This document shows positions 5,559 to 6,491 of a stretch of DNA of 6,491 nt, in pieces. Numbering within the stretch: position 1 is the stretch's first letter; every line of letters begins with the position of its first letter. Under the pieces are notes generated by a model. The model did no database searches, had not been told where the DNA came from, and worked only from the letters and a program-made list of their open reading frames with translations. The position numbers and the translations under genes are program-made. This stretch comes from Bacteroidales bacterium UBA1204 (GTDB lineage: Bacteria; Bacteroidota; Bacteroidia; Bacteroidales; F082), in assembly GCA_002310075.1 (NCBI GenBank), contig DBXU01000039.1:4626-11116 (forward strand), given 5' to 3'.

Positions 5559-6491
5559 ACCTAAGGCCTTGACACCCGCGTCGATACGCTTCAGCGTCTC
5601 TTCTTTGCCCAAAAGTTCCAATATCTCACCGATATGGGGACCCTTACCGGCTCCTACCACCATCAAGCGAAGACCGTTCATTACGAGACCCATATTCAAT
5701 TCGTTGGAGGTGACCCAGTTGTTCAAGGTTTCGTCAATATTGGCCAAACTGAAAGGCTCGATACCGTTGATGACTTCCTTCACCTTAAGCATGGTCTCGG
5801 CTGAGTTCTCTTTCCAACGCTTCTTCACTGTCACTGGGTCGTACTCGGTAGGTGCTTCAAAGAAGAAGAAACTTTGGTCCCAAATCTCCTTCACGAAGTT
5901 AACTCTATCTTTCACAAGGCCAGCCACTTTCACCGCGAAATCAAGCGGTACGTCGAGATTTTTCTCTGCTTTCAGCCAAGCCTGGTAGTCCTTGCCGACT
6001 TCTTCGTTCGACTTGCGCATGAGCCACTCGTGGTTGAACCACTTGGTCTTTTCCACGTTGAACTTGGCGCCGCTCTTGCTGCAACGTTCGAGCGAGAATG
6101 CCTGGATGAGTTCTTCCATGGTGAAGATCTCCTGCTCGGTGCCAGGGTTCCAGCCTAACAAAGCCAGCATGTTGATAAAAGCCTCGGGGTAGTAGCCCGA
6201 CTGCTTGTAACCCATGGCCGTGTCGCCCGTCTTCGGATCGACCCAATACATCGGAAATACGGGGAAGCCAAGGCGATCTCCGTCACGTTTGCTGAGCTTG
6301 CCGTTGCCATCGGGTTTAAGCAACAGCGGCAGGTGTGCAAACTGCGGTGCCTCCCAACCAAAAGCCTCATAGAGCATGACGTGCAACGGCATCGAAGGCA
6401 GCCATTCCTCACCACGGATGACGTGGCTGATTTGCATCAAGTGGTCGTCGACGATATTAGCCAGGTGATAGGTGGGCATGCCGTCGCTCTT
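5556..6491 (-). CDS. gltX: Glutamyl-tRNA synthetase GltX, N-terminus cut by window edge
   Basis: GltX is a class I aminoacyl-tRNA synthetase that charges tRNA-Glu in the cytoplasm. The visible 311 codons are in frame to the right edge, where KSDGMPTYHLANIVDDHLM opens the fragment; VIRGEEWLPS follows. The ATP-binding KMSKS-type motif appears as KLSKR at residues 65-69 of the fragment. The segment from GFPVFPMYW to GYKQSGYYPEAFINML, followed by LGWNPGTEQEIFTMEEL, is typical of Bacteroidota GluRS. The C-terminal helical anticodon-binding region follows, with KSGAKFNVEKTKWFNHEWL, and ends VKALG. The internal Met at 6479 is not the start: the conserved residues before it continue off the window. 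Full proteins are around 500 residues, so nearly 200 residues, including the HIGH motif, lie outside. The gene converges on the peptidase gene with no spacer. Confidence 0.96.
   Translation of the reverse strand, partial: KSDGMPTYHLANIVDDHLMQISHVIRGEEWLPSMPLHVMLYEAFGWEAPQFAHLPLLLKPDGNGKLSKRDGDRLGFPVFPMYWVDPKTGDTAMGYKQSGYYPEAFINMLALLGWNPGTEQEIFTMEELIQAFSLERCSKSGAKFNVEKTKWFNHEWLMRKSNEEVGKDYQAWLKAEKNLDVPLDFAVKVAGLVKDRVNFVKEIWDQSFFFFEAPTEYDPVTVKKRWKENSAETMLKVKEVINGIEPFSLANIDETLNNWVTSNELNMGLVMNGLRLMVVGAGKGPHIGEILELLGKEETLKRIDAGVKALG

Noticed and set aside
5569..5988. 139-codon plus-strand ORF opposite gltX
   Set aside because: It is antisense to the conserved GluRS C-terminal region; Ser/Phe/Leu-rich composition indicates a shadow frame.

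Overview
The window looks like a chromosomal segment of a Bacteroidales bacterium, most plausibly Prevotellaceae-like. The evidence is: a peptidase with a type IX secretion (Por) C-terminal sorting domain and a signal peptide followed directly by Gln; TAnnTTTG-type promoter elements of the Bacteroidota sigma factor; A-rich, mostly Shine-Dalgarno-poor gene starts; and a Bacteroidota-style GluRS. Species cannot be named from the sequence alone. The window is almost fully coding; the only gap of note is about 200 bases between two divergent transcription units (about 3444-3643).

Left half, minus strand (read right to left): a leftward promoter near 3537-3566, a possible 20-codon leader ORF (3502-3440), a stand-alone adenine-type DNA methyltransferase (3443-1734), UDP-glucose 4-epimerase galE (1737-727), and glucose-1-phosphate thymidylyltransferase rfbA/rmlA (713 to beyond the left edge). 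The methyltransferase and galE overlap by ATGA, and the leader ORF overlaps the methyltransferase in the same way, so the chain appears translationally coupled. galE and rfbA supply UDP-galactose (perhaps also UDP-GalNAc) and dTDP-glucose, the dTDP-rhamnose precursor, for surface polysaccharide. The methyltransferase is the odd member: no restriction gene is visible beside it.

Right half, plus strand: tsaB (3644-4339), for the tRNA t6A modification, followed after one base by a secreted M28 zinc metallopeptidase with a T9SS sorting domain (4341-5555). The peptidase ends exactly where gltX (glutamyl-tRNA synthetase, minus strand, entering from the right edge) ends; the two stop codons together form the palindrome TGATCA, with no spacer.

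No rRNA, tRNA, CRISPR array, insertion sequence or prophage gene is seen. The gene functions are mostly ordinary. The points that deserve a second look are the coupled leader-methyltransferase-galE arrangement, an 18-bp perfect palindrome between the divergent promoters, a Cys at the substrate-gate position of GalE, and the zero-spacer convergent gene ends.
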